Source: CAYMKL01 sp964390805 (GTDB lineage: Bacteria > Chloroflexota > Anaerolineae > VGOG01). From it: 15,586 nt of DNA. Below, in pieces: positions 1 through 6,522 of this stretch (its first letter is position 1; each line of letters begins with the position of its first letter). The notes under the pieces were generated by a model. The model was not told the origin of the DNA, made no database searches, and saw nothing but the letters and a program-made list of their open reading frames with translations. Where the stretch lies: positions 1 to 15,586 of the forward strand of contig CAYMKL010000150.1 of NCBI GenBank assembly GCA_964390805.1. Reading direction: 5' to 3'. The position numbers were made by a program, and so were the translations under genes.

Positions 1-60
1 GTTACCACAAACCGGCTATTCTTTCAGCTTAACTCGACCCATTGCGGTCTACTGACTATG

Positions 61-143
61 TGTAAACGATGGGTACTACAAAAACGCGCTTAGATTGTTA
101 ACGTTCCACTGCTACATTTTGTCTGTTAACGATGCCTGCTACA
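61..143 (+). promoter_or_regulatory. Three direct repeats upstream of the first hydroxylase operon (candidate operator)
   Basis: Three copies of an imperfect 20-21-bp unit, TGTwAACG followed by 5-6 bases and TRCTACA, occur at 61-80, 96-116 and 124-143. Start-to-start spacings are 35 and 28 bp. They are the main structure in the 182-bp gap before the first gene and end 40 bp upstream of its ATG. Iterated sites like this are typical of transcription-factor operators, but no regulator is encoded in the window and no clear -35/-10 pair was found here. The repeats are seen directly; the operator role is inferred. Confidence 0.45.
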
Positions 144-182
144 CGACAAATACCCAATATCCAAGTTTGAGGAGGTAGCACT

Positions 183-1061
183 ATGAAACCAGCTCCGTTC
201 AAGTATTACTCACCAACCACAGTAGACGAAGCCCTGGCTCACCTGGCTGAGCATGGTTGGGACGCCAAAGCCCTGGCGGGCGGACAAAGCCTGATTCCCA
301 TGATGAACTTCCGCATTGCCCAACCCGCCGTGCTCGTTGACCTGAACAACATCTCCGAGTTGTTCTACATCCACCCCAATGGAAACGGCGGCTTACTGCT
401 GGGAGCGATGACCCGCCAGTGGCAGGTGGAGCACGACCCGCTGGTGGCCGAGCGCGCTCCGCTGGTCCACGAGGTGATGCCCCAGATCGCCTATCCGCAG
501 ATTCGCACCCGCGGCACCTTCGGCGGCAGCCTGGCCCACGCCGACCCGTCGGCCGAGCTGGTGGCGGCGGCTATCGCGCTGAACGGGCGCTTTCGGCTGC
601 GCAGTCAGGCTGGCCAGCGATGGGTTCCCGCCGACGAATTCTTCGTGGGTCTGTTCACCACCGTCCTGGAGCCCGACGAGCTACTGGTGGAGGTCGCCCT
701 GCCGCCCATGCCGCCGCGCAGCGGGTGGTCGTTCCAGCAGATCACCCGCCGCCACCACGACTTCTGCCTGGCGGGCGTCGCTGTCCTGGTGACTCTGGAC
801 GAACAGGGTAAATGCCAACAAGCGCGTCTGGTATTCCTGAGCGTCGGCGATGGGCCCGTGGATGCGCGCCAGGCGGCGGAGATGCTCGTGGGTCAAGCCC
901 CTACCCCAGAGGCCATCCGCGCGGCCGCTGAGAAAGCCGCCAACGACGAAATTGACCCCGGCAGCGACATCCACGCCTCGGCAGAGTACCGCCGGCACCT
1001 GTCCGAAGTTCTAGCTCGCCGGGCATTGGCCCAAGCGTTTCAGCGAGCCAGTAATATCTAA
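183..1061 (+). CDS. FAD-binding (medium, CoxM-like) subunit of a molybdenum hydroxylase
   Basis: Carries the FAD that passes electrons from the iron-sulfur subunit to the acceptor in a cytoplasmic M/S/L hydroxylase of the xanthine oxidase family. The 292 residues match the usual length. The two FAD-contact motifs are visible: AGGQSL at residues 32-37, and TRGTFGG continuing to HADPSAE at about 109-125. The C-terminal half has the CO-dehydrogenase flavoprotein C-domain character. The start is secure: GAGGAGGT at 169-176 lies 6 nt before ATG. The [2Fe-2S] and Mo subunits follow in the same direction, giving the M-S-L order common in Cox-like operons. Its last residues (SNI) and stop codon lie in a 7-bp-period repeat array. 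Although CoxM-like, nothing here shows CO as substrate. Confidence 0.93.
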   Translation: MKPAPFKYYSPTTVDEALAHLAEHGWDAKALAGGQSLIPMMNFRIAQPAVLVDLNNISELFYIHPNGNGGLLLGAMTRQWQVEHDPLVAERAPLVHEVMPQIAYPQIRTRGTFGGSLAHADPSAELVAAAIALNGRFRLRSQAGQRWVPADEFFVGLFTTVLEPDELLVEVALPPMPPRSGWSFQQITRRHHDFCLAGVAVLVTLDEQGKCQQARLVFLSVGDGPVDARQAAEMLVGQAPTPEAIRAAAEKAANDEIDPGSDIHASAEYRRHLSEVLARRALAQAFQRASNI

Positions 1062-1108
1062 TATCCAATATCCAATAGCTATTGGATATTAGGTATTGGC
1101 TATTAGTT
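1053..1108 (+). repeat. Heptamer array A between FAD and Fe-S genes, with perfect palindrome
   Basis: Eight consecutive 7-bp units run from 1053 to 1108. The first half uses words like AATATCC and the second half words like ATTGGAT. A perfect 24-bp palindrome at 1067-1090 sits at the turnover point. The array starts inside the last codons of the FAD subunit gene, spans its stop codon (1059-1061), and ends 5 nt before the GAGGAG ribosome binding site (1114-1119) of the next gene. In RNA it would form a hairpin between two cistrons. Confidence 0.85.
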
Positions 1109-1125
1109 TGATTGAGGAGATTACT

Positions 1126-1596
1126 ATGAACAACCTATTCACCGTTTCAGTCACCATCAACGGCGCCCAATACGAACGTGCCGTCGAGCCGCGCCTGCTG
1201 TTGAGCGACTTCCTGCGGCACGAGCTAGGTCTGACCGGCACCCACGTGGGCTGCGAGCACGGCGTGTGCGGCGCGTGCACTGTTCTGTTCGACGGAGCGC
1301 CGGTCCGATCCTGCCTGATGTTTGCAGTGCAGGCCAACGGACACGAGATCACCACCGTCGAAGGGCTGGGAACGCCAGAAAACCTGCACCCCCTTCAGGA
1401 AGCCTTCTGGGAGGCGCACGGCGTACAATGCGGCTTCTGCACCCCAGGCTTTCTGATGACCCTGGTGCCTTTCCTGGAAGACAACCCCAATCCCACCGAA
1501 GAGGAGATCCGCGAGGCCATCTCCGGAAACCTCTGCCGCTGCACCGGCTACCAGCACATCGTGGATGCGGTGAAATTGGCGGCGGAGAGAAAGTGA
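1126..1596 (+). CDS. [2Fe-2S] (small, CoxS-like) subunit of a molybdenum hydroxylase
   Basis: Electron-transfer subunit with two [2Fe-2S] clusters, linking the Mo site to FAD. It is 156 residues, typical of the family. The N-terminal plant-ferredoxin-type domain has Cys43, Cys48, Cys51 and Cys63. The C-terminal helical domain has QCGFC (Cys102, Cys105) and LCRCTGY (Cys137, Cys139), so all eight ligands are present. I chose ATG 1126, which has GAGGAG at 1114-1119 six bases upstream. An in-frame TTG at 1096 would lie inside the preceding repeat array and has no ribosome binding site. It is the second gene of the M-S-L operon. The stop codon falls in the first unit of the next repeat array. Confidence 0.95.
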   Translation: MNNLFTVSVTINGAQYERAVEPRLLLSDFLRHELGLTGTHVGCEHGVCGACTVLFDGAPVRSCLMFAVQANGHEITTVEGLGTPENLHPLQEAFWEAHGVQCGFCTPGFLMTLVPFLEDNPNPTEEEIREAISGNLCRCTGYQHIVDAVKLAAERK

Positions 1597-1662
1597 AACG
1601 TCAAACGTGAAACGTGAGACGCAACACGCATCACGCATCACGTTTCACGCATCACGCATCAG
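1593..1662 (+). repeat. Heptamer array B between Fe-S and Mo-subunit genes
   Basis: Ten uninterrupted 7-bp units from 1593 to 1662. The first units resemble GTGAAAC; later ones resemble GCATCAC and include GTTTCAC, the exact reverse complement of the first word. A 12-bp perfect inverted pair joins 1606-1617 and 1638-1649 around a 20-nt loop. The array overlaps the stop codon of the Fe-S gene (1594-1596) and runs directly into AGGAG (1661-1665) of the next gene, so it occupies the whole intercistronic gap. Confidence 0.88.
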
Positions 1663-1672
1663 GAGTTTAACT

Positions 1673-4021
1673 ATGCCAAAAAAATACATTGGTCAACCCA
1701 TGACACGAACCGAAGACCCGCGTCTGCTGACCGGGCAGGCCCTGTTTGTGGGCGATGTGGACTTACCCGACATGCTCCACGCGGCCTTTCTGCGCAGCGA
1801 TTATGCCCATGCGCGCCTGCTGAGCATTGATGTGTCTGCGGCCAGAGAGCGGCCGGGGGTGGTGGCGGTTTACACCGCTGAGGACATGGGCGATGCCTGG
1901 CAGCCAGGCCCTCCTCTGGTGTCCCCGCCTCCTACCGTCGAGGACATCGTCTTTCACTCGCGCACTCAGGTTCCGCTGGTCAAGGACAAGGTCCATCTGG
2001 CCGGCGAGCCGCTTGCCGTGGTCATCGCCGAAAGCCGCTACATTGCCGAAGACGCCCTGGACGACATCGTGGTGGACCTCGAACCGCTGGGCGCGGTGGT
2101 GGACCTGGAGAAAGCCCTGGAACCTGACACCCCGGTCATCCACGATGATCTGGATTCCAACCTGGCGGCTCACCTCGTCCAGGAGAAGGGCGACTACGCA
2201 GCAGCGCGAGAGCAGGCCGACCTAGTCATCAAACGGCGCATCGTTATCGACCGGGGTGTGGCCGGGGCGATGGAGAACCGGGCCATCGTGGCCCATTGGG
2301 ATGAGAAGAGCCAGCACCTGACCCTGTGGGACACCACCCAGGCTCCTATTCCCGTTCGCAATGGCCTGGCCGGGATGTTCGGCCTGTCTACCCACCAGGT
2401 TCGGGTGATCGCGCCCTTCGTCGGCGGGGGTTTTGGTCCCAAGATCATGATGTTCTACCCGGAGGAGGTCACTCTCACCTGGGCGACCCTGCAACTGGCC
2501 CGGCCCATCAAGTGGATCGAAGACCGGCGGGAGAACTTCTATGCCACGAACCAGGAGCGGGGACAGGTACATTACACCGAGCTAGCCCTCACCTGCGATG
2601 GCCGCATCCTGGGTCTGCGCGACGACTTCTTGCACGACACAGGCACCTATGATCCTTATGGCCTGACCGTACCTCTCAACACCCAATGCCATGCCTTCGG
2701 GCCGTACGAGATCCCCAATTACTACGGTGATCTCAAAGTGGTGTTCACCAACAGGCCCATCGTTTCGCCCGTGCGGGGGGCCGGGCGGCCGCAAGGCGTG
2801 TACGTGATAGAGCGGCTGTTGGACATCGCCGCCAAGGAGCTGGGCATAGACCCGGTTGAGATTCGGAAGCGAAACCTCTTGCCGCCCGACGTGTTCCCGT
2901 ACGACAACCAGATCATTGACCAGGCCTTCGTGCCCCTGATCTACGACAGCGGGAACTACCTGCCCTTGCTGGAGAAGGCGGAGGCCATGATTGGCTACGA
3001 GCAGTTCTTGAAAGAGGAACAGCCGCGTCTTCGCGCTGAGGGTCGCCACGTGGGCATCGGCATCGTCTCCTTCATTGAGACCACCGGCATCGGCCCTTAT
3101 GAGGGAGCACGAGTCACGGTCGAGACCAGTGGCAAGATCAGCGCGGCGACCGGCGTCGGCACTCAGGGACAGGGGCACTTCACCTCCTTTGCCCAAATCG
3201 TGGCCGATCAATTGGGTGTGAGCCCGCGTGACGTCAGCCTAGTGACGGGCGACACCTCCGAATTCCACTGGGGGACCGGCACCTTCGCCAGTCGTGGGGC
3301 CGTGGTCGCGGCCAATGCCATCAATGCAGCGGCCGAGGCCGTCCGCGGAAAGGTCCTGAAGCTGGCCAGCAAAGTCCTGGAGACGCCCGAAGAGGAGTTA
3401 GAGCTGGAGGACGGAGAGGTGCGAGTGGCCGACATGCCCGATCAATCCATCAGCCTGGGCGAGCTGGCGGTGCTAGCCAACCCCCTGCGAGGGGCGGTGG
3501 AGCCGGGCACCGAGCCTGGCCTGGAAGCCACCGCCTACTTCGGCCCGAAATACGGGGCCACCGCTAGCGGCTCCCATGCCGCAATCATCGAAGTAGACCC
3601 AGAAACGATGATGATCGAGATCAAGCGATACGTCCTCGTGGAAGACTGCGGCACAGTGCTCAACCCGTTGATCGTGGAGGGCCAGCTTCACGGTGGCGTG
3701 GCGCTGGGGGTTGGCAACTCGTATTACGAGCAACTGATGTACAACGAAAGCGGGCAACTGCTCAACGCCTCCTTCGCGGACTATCTGATCCCGACGGCTT
3801 CCGAGGTTCCCCGGGTGGAGACTGCGCACTTTGAAACGCGGTCCCCCCTCAATCCATTGGGCACCAAGGGCGTCGGTGAAGGCGGGGCCATCCCGGTTCC
3901 GGCTGTCTTTGCCCAGGCCCTGGAGAATGCTCTGGCCGACTACGGCATCGAAATAACGGAGACGCCCATGAGTCCGAATAAGCTGTTTGAATTGCTGAAG
4001 AGGGTAAAACGTAATGAGTAA
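1673..4021 (+). CDS. Molybdopterin-binding (large, CoxL/XdhA-like) subunit of a molybdenum hydroxylase
   Basis: Catalytic subunit that binds molybdenum-molybdopterin cytosine dinucleotide or a similar cofactor and hydroxylates a substrate with water as oxygen source. It is 782 residues, the normal length. The N-terminal aldehyde oxidase/xanthine dehydrogenase 'hammerhead' domain covers about residues 1-130 and the Mo-binding domains follow. Key motifs are GGGFGPK at 251-257, VRGAGRP at 367-373 and KGVGE ending at the expected catalytic Glu736. True CO dehydrogenases have an AYxCSFR loop with the Cu/S-bearing Cys at the 367-373 position. It is absent, so this is a 'form II'-like enzyme of unknown substrate. 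ATG 1673 is preceded by AGGAG (1661-1665). An upstream in-frame ATG at 1607 lies in repeat DNA and is rejected. The last residues (about VKRNE) are encoded by the next repeat array. Confidence 0.94.
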   Translation: MPKKYIGQPMTRTEDPRLLTGQALFVGDVDLPDMLHAAFLRSDYAHARLLSIDVSAARERPGVVAVYTAEDMGDAWQPGPPLVSPPPTVEDIVFHSRTQVPLVKDKVHLAGEPLAVVIAESRYIAEDALDDIVVDLEPLGAVVDLEKALEPDTPVIHDDLDSNLAAHLVQEKGDYAAAREQADLVIKRRIVIDRGVAGAMENRAIVAHWDEKSQHLTLWDTTQAPIPVRNGLAGMFGLSTHQVRVIAPFVGGGFGPKIMMFYPEEVTLTWATLQLARPIKWIEDRRENFYATNQERGQVHYTELALTCDGRILGLRDDFLHDTGTYDPYGLTVPLNTQCHAFGPYEIPNYYGDLKVVFTNRPIVSPVRGAGRPQGVYVIERLLDIAAKELGIDPVEIRKRNLLPPDVFPYDNQIIDQAFVPLIYDSGNYLPLLEKAEAMIGYEQFLKEEQPRLRAEGRHVGIGIVSFIETTGIGPYEGARVTVETSGKISAATGVGTQGQGHFTSFAQIVADQLGVSPRDVSLVTGDTSEFHWGTGTFASRGAVVAANAINAAAEAVRGKVLKLASKVLETPEEELELEDGEVRVADMPDQSISLGELAVLANPLRGAVEPGTEPGLEATAYFGPKYGATASGSHAAIIEVDPETMMIEIKRYVLVEDCGTVLNPLIVEGQLHGGVALGVGNSYYEQLMYNESGQLLNASFADYLIPTASEVPRVETAHFETRSPLNPLGTKGVGEGGAIPVPAVFAQALENALADYGIEITETPMSPNKLFELLKRVKRNE

Positions 4022-4078
4022 AACGTAACGAGTAAAGCGTAAATCATTACGTTTTACGTTTCACGTTTTACGTATCAC
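4004..4078 (+). repeat. Heptamer array C between Mo-subunit and coxG-like genes
   Basis: Six 7-bp units based on GTAAAAC (4004-4045), a 5-bp remnant ATTAC, then four units based on the reverse complement GTTTTAC (4051-4078). A 14-bp perfect stem joins 4004-4017 with 4044-4057. The stop codon of the Mo-subunit gene (4019-4021) lies in the third unit, so the array encodes the end of that protein. It ends 3 nt before AGGAGG (4082-4087) of the next gene. Confidence 0.88.
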
Positions 4079-4094
4079 ACCAGGAGGAACAACA

Positions 4095-4556
4095 GTGAAC
4101 ATACAAGGTGAATACATCTTCAACGGCCCTCGTGAGAAAGTCTGGGAACTGCTGCGAGACCCAGAAGTGCTGGCCACCGCCCTGCCGGGCACGCAAAGCC
4201 TGACCCCGGTCAGCGAGAACGAATACGAAGGTAAGATGAACGTTCGGGTGGGGCCGGTTTCGGGCGCCTTCTCCGGACGGGTCATCGCTTCCAACGAAGT
4301 ACCGCCCGAAAGCTATACCTTGACGGTGGAGGGCAAGGGCGGGGCCGCCTTCGTCAAGGCCAGCGGCGACGTCCAACTGATTGACCAGGGCGATGGCACG
4401 ACGCTCATGAAGTATACAGGCCAGTTTCAAGTTGGCGGCAAGCTGGTCAGCGTGGGCCAGCGGCTGATTGACAGTGTGAGCAAGAGGATGCTACGCCACG
4501 GGCTAGATACCATGAACAAGGCATTGCAGGAGCGCATGTTGGAGATTGGAGACTAG
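4095..4556 (+). CDS. CoxG-like SRPBCC-fold protein
   Basis: A 153-residue member of the CoxG family (SRPBCC/START-like hydrophobic-pocket fold), commonly found beside Cox-type molybdenum hydroxylases. Family members have been linked to membrane anchoring of the enzyme, but the role with a non-CO enzyme is unclear. The sequence shows the typical opening (MNIQGEYIFNGPREKVWELL), the central LPGTQSL and KMNVRVGPVSGAFSG strands, and the final amphipathic helix. There is no membrane segment. GTG 4095 is chosen because AGGAGG (4082-4087) lies 7 nt upstream. As the last gene of the first operon it supports calling the operon a Cox-like system. It is followed by a long heptamer array that begins inside its 3' end. 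Confidence 0.9.
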   Translation: MNIQGEYIFNGPREKVWELLRDPEVLATALPGTQSLTPVSENEYEGKMNVRVGPVSGAFSGRVIASNEVPPESYTLTVEGKGGAAFVKASGDVQLIDQGDGTTLMKYTGQFQVGGKLVSVGQRLIDSVSKRMLRHGLDTMNKALQERMLEIGD

Positions 4557-4656
4557 AGGTCAGCGGCTGGAGGTTGGAGGTTAGAGGATGAAGGTTGGAA
4601 ATCCAACCTCCAACCTCCAGCTCCCAGCTCCCAGTTTCCAGTTTCCAACACCCAGG
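4539..4656 (+). repeat. Heptamer array D after the coxG-like gene
   Basis: The longest array: about 16-17 consecutive 7-bp units from 4539 to 4656. Units such as TTGGAGG fill the first half and TCCAACC or CCCAGTT the second. A 16-bp perfect stem joins 4567-4582 and 4605-4620, with a smaller alternative hairpin inside its loop. The array includes the stop codon (4554-4556) and the last residues of the coxG-like gene. It is followed by a T-tract (4657-4661) that merges into the -35 box of the next promoter, so it may also help end transcription of the first operon. Confidence 0.88.
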
Positions 4657-4659
4657 TTT

Positions 4660-4688
4660 TTGACATTCTTATCTCTGTATGTTATAAT
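4660..4688 (+). promoter_or_regulatory. Consensus sigma-70-type promoter for the ABC importer
   Basis: TTGACA at 4660-4665 and TATAAT at 4683-4688, separated by exactly 17 bp, both matching the consensus fully. Transcription is expected to start near 4695, giving a leader of about 250 nt before the BMP-family gene at 4946. The position between operons supports a real promoter. It also means the importer can be expressed separately from the upstream hydroxylase. Confidence 0.85.
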
Positions 4689-4710
4689 GTCACGCGGTTC
4701 TCGAGCCAAG

Positions 4711-4764
4711 ATGCGCGTCGGGAGAGACAACATGCTGGACGAGCCAAAAGAGGGTCCGAGCTGA
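4711..4764 (+). CDS. Possible leader peptide in the importer leader (speculative)
   Basis: An ATG at 4711 opens a 17-codon frame ending at TGA 4762-4764. An internal in-frame ATG at 4732 has a better ribosome site (GGAGA at 4721-4725, 6 nt upstream) and would encode the 10-residue MLDEPKEGPS. Either version stops at the edge of the 5' arm of the leader terminator, so translation could prevent the terminator from folding. There is no run of one regulatory amino acid, and short open frames arise by chance. The frame and its overlap are seen directly; function is inference. Confidence 0.22.
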   Translation: MRVGRDNMLDEPKEGPS

Positions 4765-4821
4765 AATGCTTTGATTGATGCCAGGAGTGGAAGTGGCAAA
4801 GTATTCAGCTTGGACTTTTTT
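4754..4821 (+). terminator. Intrinsic terminator inside the importer leader
   Basis: A 10-bp stem pairs 4754-4763 with 4806-4815 (one G-U pair). It is extended by a second 9-bp helix between 4765-4773 and 4797-4805 (one G-U pair, one bulged A). The structure is followed immediately by six T residues at 4816-4821. This is a good Rho-independent terminator. It lies between the promoter and the gene it should drive, so full-length transcription needs read-through or antitermination. The prematurely ended product would be about 125 nt. No known riboswitch aptamer was recognised in 4695-4753. From 4822 to 4927 I see no further structure; AAGGAGGAGG at 4928-4937 serves the next gene. Confidence 0.65.
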
Positions 4822-4945
4822 GATTTCCGGCCAGCGCGCGATGTGAGAGCAAGAGGGAGGAGGTGAGGGATCTCAGAGAATGAGCTAAACGAAGGCGCTT
4901 TGCTGCTAGTTACTCTATTCAACATTCAAGGAGGAGGAAGAAAGA

Positions 4946-6250
4946 ATGAAAAAGTTTGCAGCATTACTGGTAGTCGCGGCCGTATTGGCCAGCCTCGTAA
5001 CCGCCTGTGCTGCGCCCACCCCCGAGGTGATCGAGAAGCAGGTGGTGGTCGAGAAAGAGGTTCCTGTCACCGTCGAGGTGGAGAAGGAAGTGGTCAAAGC
5101 AGTGGAAGTGAAAGAGGGTGCTACGCTGGCGATCGAGCATTTCAGTATCATTGAGGGGACCACCTGGTCTGGAGCCCACGATCGCGCAGGAAAGCGAATC
5201 GCTGAGAAGTACCCCGATGTAGACTACGTCTACAGAGAGGAAGTAATGCCTGACGTCACAGTTCCCTTTGCCGAAGAGTTGATCGCAGAAGGGGCCGATA
5301 TCGTTGTGGGAAACGCAGAGTTCATGGGGCTGCCCTTGAGGGACATCGCTGATAAGTACCCGGATGTTTACTTTGTATCCATCATTGCCAGCGATTTGAC
5401 CACGAAAAGGAACTTCATCAGGCTCTTCCCCAGGCAATATCAGGCGTTGTACCTGGAAGGCCTCATCGCCGGGGCGTTAACCCAATCAGGCAATATCGGC
5501 ATCGTCTCGGCCTTCCCATGTGTTCAGGTCATCAGGCGGCAGGCCGGCTTTTACCTTGGGGTGCAGGATGCAGCAGAGTTGCTTGGCAAAGACATCACGG
5601 TGTACGTGAAGTACGCCGGTGACTGGTACCTGCCCACGGAAGAGCGAGACATCGCCAGCACCTTGATAACCCAGTACGACGTGGATGTCTTGACCCAGCA
5701 GACCGATTCCGGGTCCCCCCTGGACGCCGCCCAGGAAGAGGGCATTTGGTTCGTGGGGAAGGACATGGACATCGTGGGCCATTACGGCTGGTCGAGCACG
5801 GATACCGTGGCTGTATCGTTCGACACACGCTGGGAAGTCCTCTACGAGAAGATCGTCAAGGATTGGCTGGCTGGCGACTATACTCCAGAAACAGTACTGT
5901 ACATGGGCATGGAGTCCAAGATGATTTTGGCCGATGGCACAGAGGCTCTAACCGTTGATATCATGAACGACGGCAAGGTGGGCGTTGACGCCATCAGTCC
6001 AAAAGCACTGCCACTGATTCCGGACGAGATCGTAGAACTCGTTGAGACAAGAAGGGACCAGATGATCAAGGGAGTGTGGGATCCCTTCTTCGCGCACGAG
6101 TTCGTAAGCAACGGAACTGGCCTGGCGCTGGAGAATCTGCCGGTTCCAGCTGCGGGGACAGTGGTCAAGCAGGCTGGTGAGATGCTGTCGGACGAGTGGC
6201 TGCTTGCAGAGTTCAACTTCGACCTGGAAGGCACGGTGGTACTGGAGTAA
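4946..6250 (+). CDS. BMP/PnrA-family substrate-binding lipoprotein of a nucleoside-type ABC importer
   Basis: Membrane-anchored binding protein that captures the ligand outside the cell and delivers it to the downstream permeases. A lipoprotein signal peptide is clear: positive start MKK, a hydrophobic core, and lipobox VTAC with the lipidated residue Cys21. A valine/glutamate-rich linker (about 25-55) follows, typical of Chloroflexota lipoproteins. Residues from about 58 onward form the two-lobe BMP-family (basic membrane protein / PnrA) domain. Members with known ligands bind purine and other nucleosides, but the binding residues here cannot be assigned reliably. It is 434 residues, somewhat longer than many relatives. 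The start is supported by AAGGAGGAGG upstream. It has its own promoter and leader, and a terminator-like hairpin separates it from the ATPase gene. Confidence 0.88.
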   Translation: MKKFAALLVVAAVLASLVTACAAPTPEVIEKQVVVEKEVPVTVEVEKEVVKAVEVKEGATLAIEHFSIIEGTTWSGAHDRAGKRIAEKYPDVDYVYREEVMPDVTVPFAEELIAEGADIVVGNAEFMGLPLRDIADKYPDVYFVSIIASDLTTKRNFIRLFPRQYQALYLEGLIAGALTQSGNIGIVSAFPCVQVIRRQAGFYLGVQDAAELLGKDITVYVKYAGDWYLPTEERDIASTLITQYDVDVLTQQTDSGSPLDAAQEEGIWFVGKDMDIVGHYGWSSTDTVAVSFDTRWEVLYEKIVKDWLAGDYTPETVLYMGMESKMILADGTEALTVDIMNDGKVGVDAISPKALPLIPDEIVELVETRRDQMIKGVWDPFFAHEFVSNGTGLALENLPVPAAGTVVKQAGEMLSDEWLLAEFNFDLEGTVVLE

Positions 6251-6289
6251 AACGGAGTGGCTCTTTGGGATTTCGCAGGGTCACGGTAT

Positions 6290-6389
6290 CGGAGTCCCCA
6301 ACCGTCGGGTTGAGCCTGTCGAAACCTTGTTGGAGGCGGCGGCGCGGCAAACCTCAACAAGGTGCAACCTGCGGTTGCCTGGGACTCCG
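6290..6389 (+). repeat. Large interrupted inverted repeat between binding-protein and ATPase genes
   Basis: CGGAGTCCC at 6290-6298 is complementary to 6381-6389. Nested inside are ACCTTGTTG (6324-6332) and CAACAAGGT (6355-6363), plus further short complementary blocks. The segment around 6307-6326 resembles the widespread dispersed 'GAGCCTGTCGAA' repeat of many environmental bacteria. It is probably a non-coding dispersed palindromic element inserted in the 272-bp spacer. I see no gene in 6251-6522. Confidence 0.6.
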
Positions 6390-6429
6390 GCCTGTTACTC
6401 ACACCAATTTCCAAAGACCCGTAGCCAAG

Positions 6430-6494
6430 AGGCATGAGACTCCCATTCTTGAGGGGAAAACTCCCAAAGGGAGGGAGCCTCATGCCTACTTTTT
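6430..6494 (+). terminator. Intrinsic terminator (possibly partial) inside the ABC operon
   Basis: A stem pairs 6430-6444 with 6473-6487 (14 of 15 pairs, one A/C mismatch) and is followed by ACTTTTTG with five T at 6490-6494. An alternative small hairpin CTCCC-AAA-GGGAG (6461-6473) uses bases next to and overlapping the main 3' arm. It lies after the binding-protein gene and 28 nt before the ATPase gene. The likely effect is a higher level of binding protein than of the transporter core, as in many ABC operons. Confidence 0.65.
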
Positions 6495-6522
6495 GTTGAG
6501 GAAATCCTAGGAAGAGTGACAA

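Noticed and set aside
1607..1672. Longer N-terminus for the first Mo subunit starting at 1607
   Set aside because: The extra 22 codons are a translation of heptamer array B; AGGAG at 1661-1665 sets the start at 1673.
183..4021. Aerobic carbon monoxide dehydrogenase (CoxMSL)
   Set aside because: Gene order and CoxG fit, but the large subunit has VRGAGRP where a true CO dehydrogenase has the AYxCSFR cysteine loop. I call it Cox-like only.
1053..4656. CRISPR array
   Set aside because: The repeated units are 7 bp, contiguous, without spacers, and invert halfway; there are no cas genes.
4690..4753. Known riboswitch aptamer (purine, guanidine, glycine or similar) in the importer leader
   Set aside because: Single short resemblances such as GGTCCGAG or ACGA loops are present, but none of the required conserved cores.
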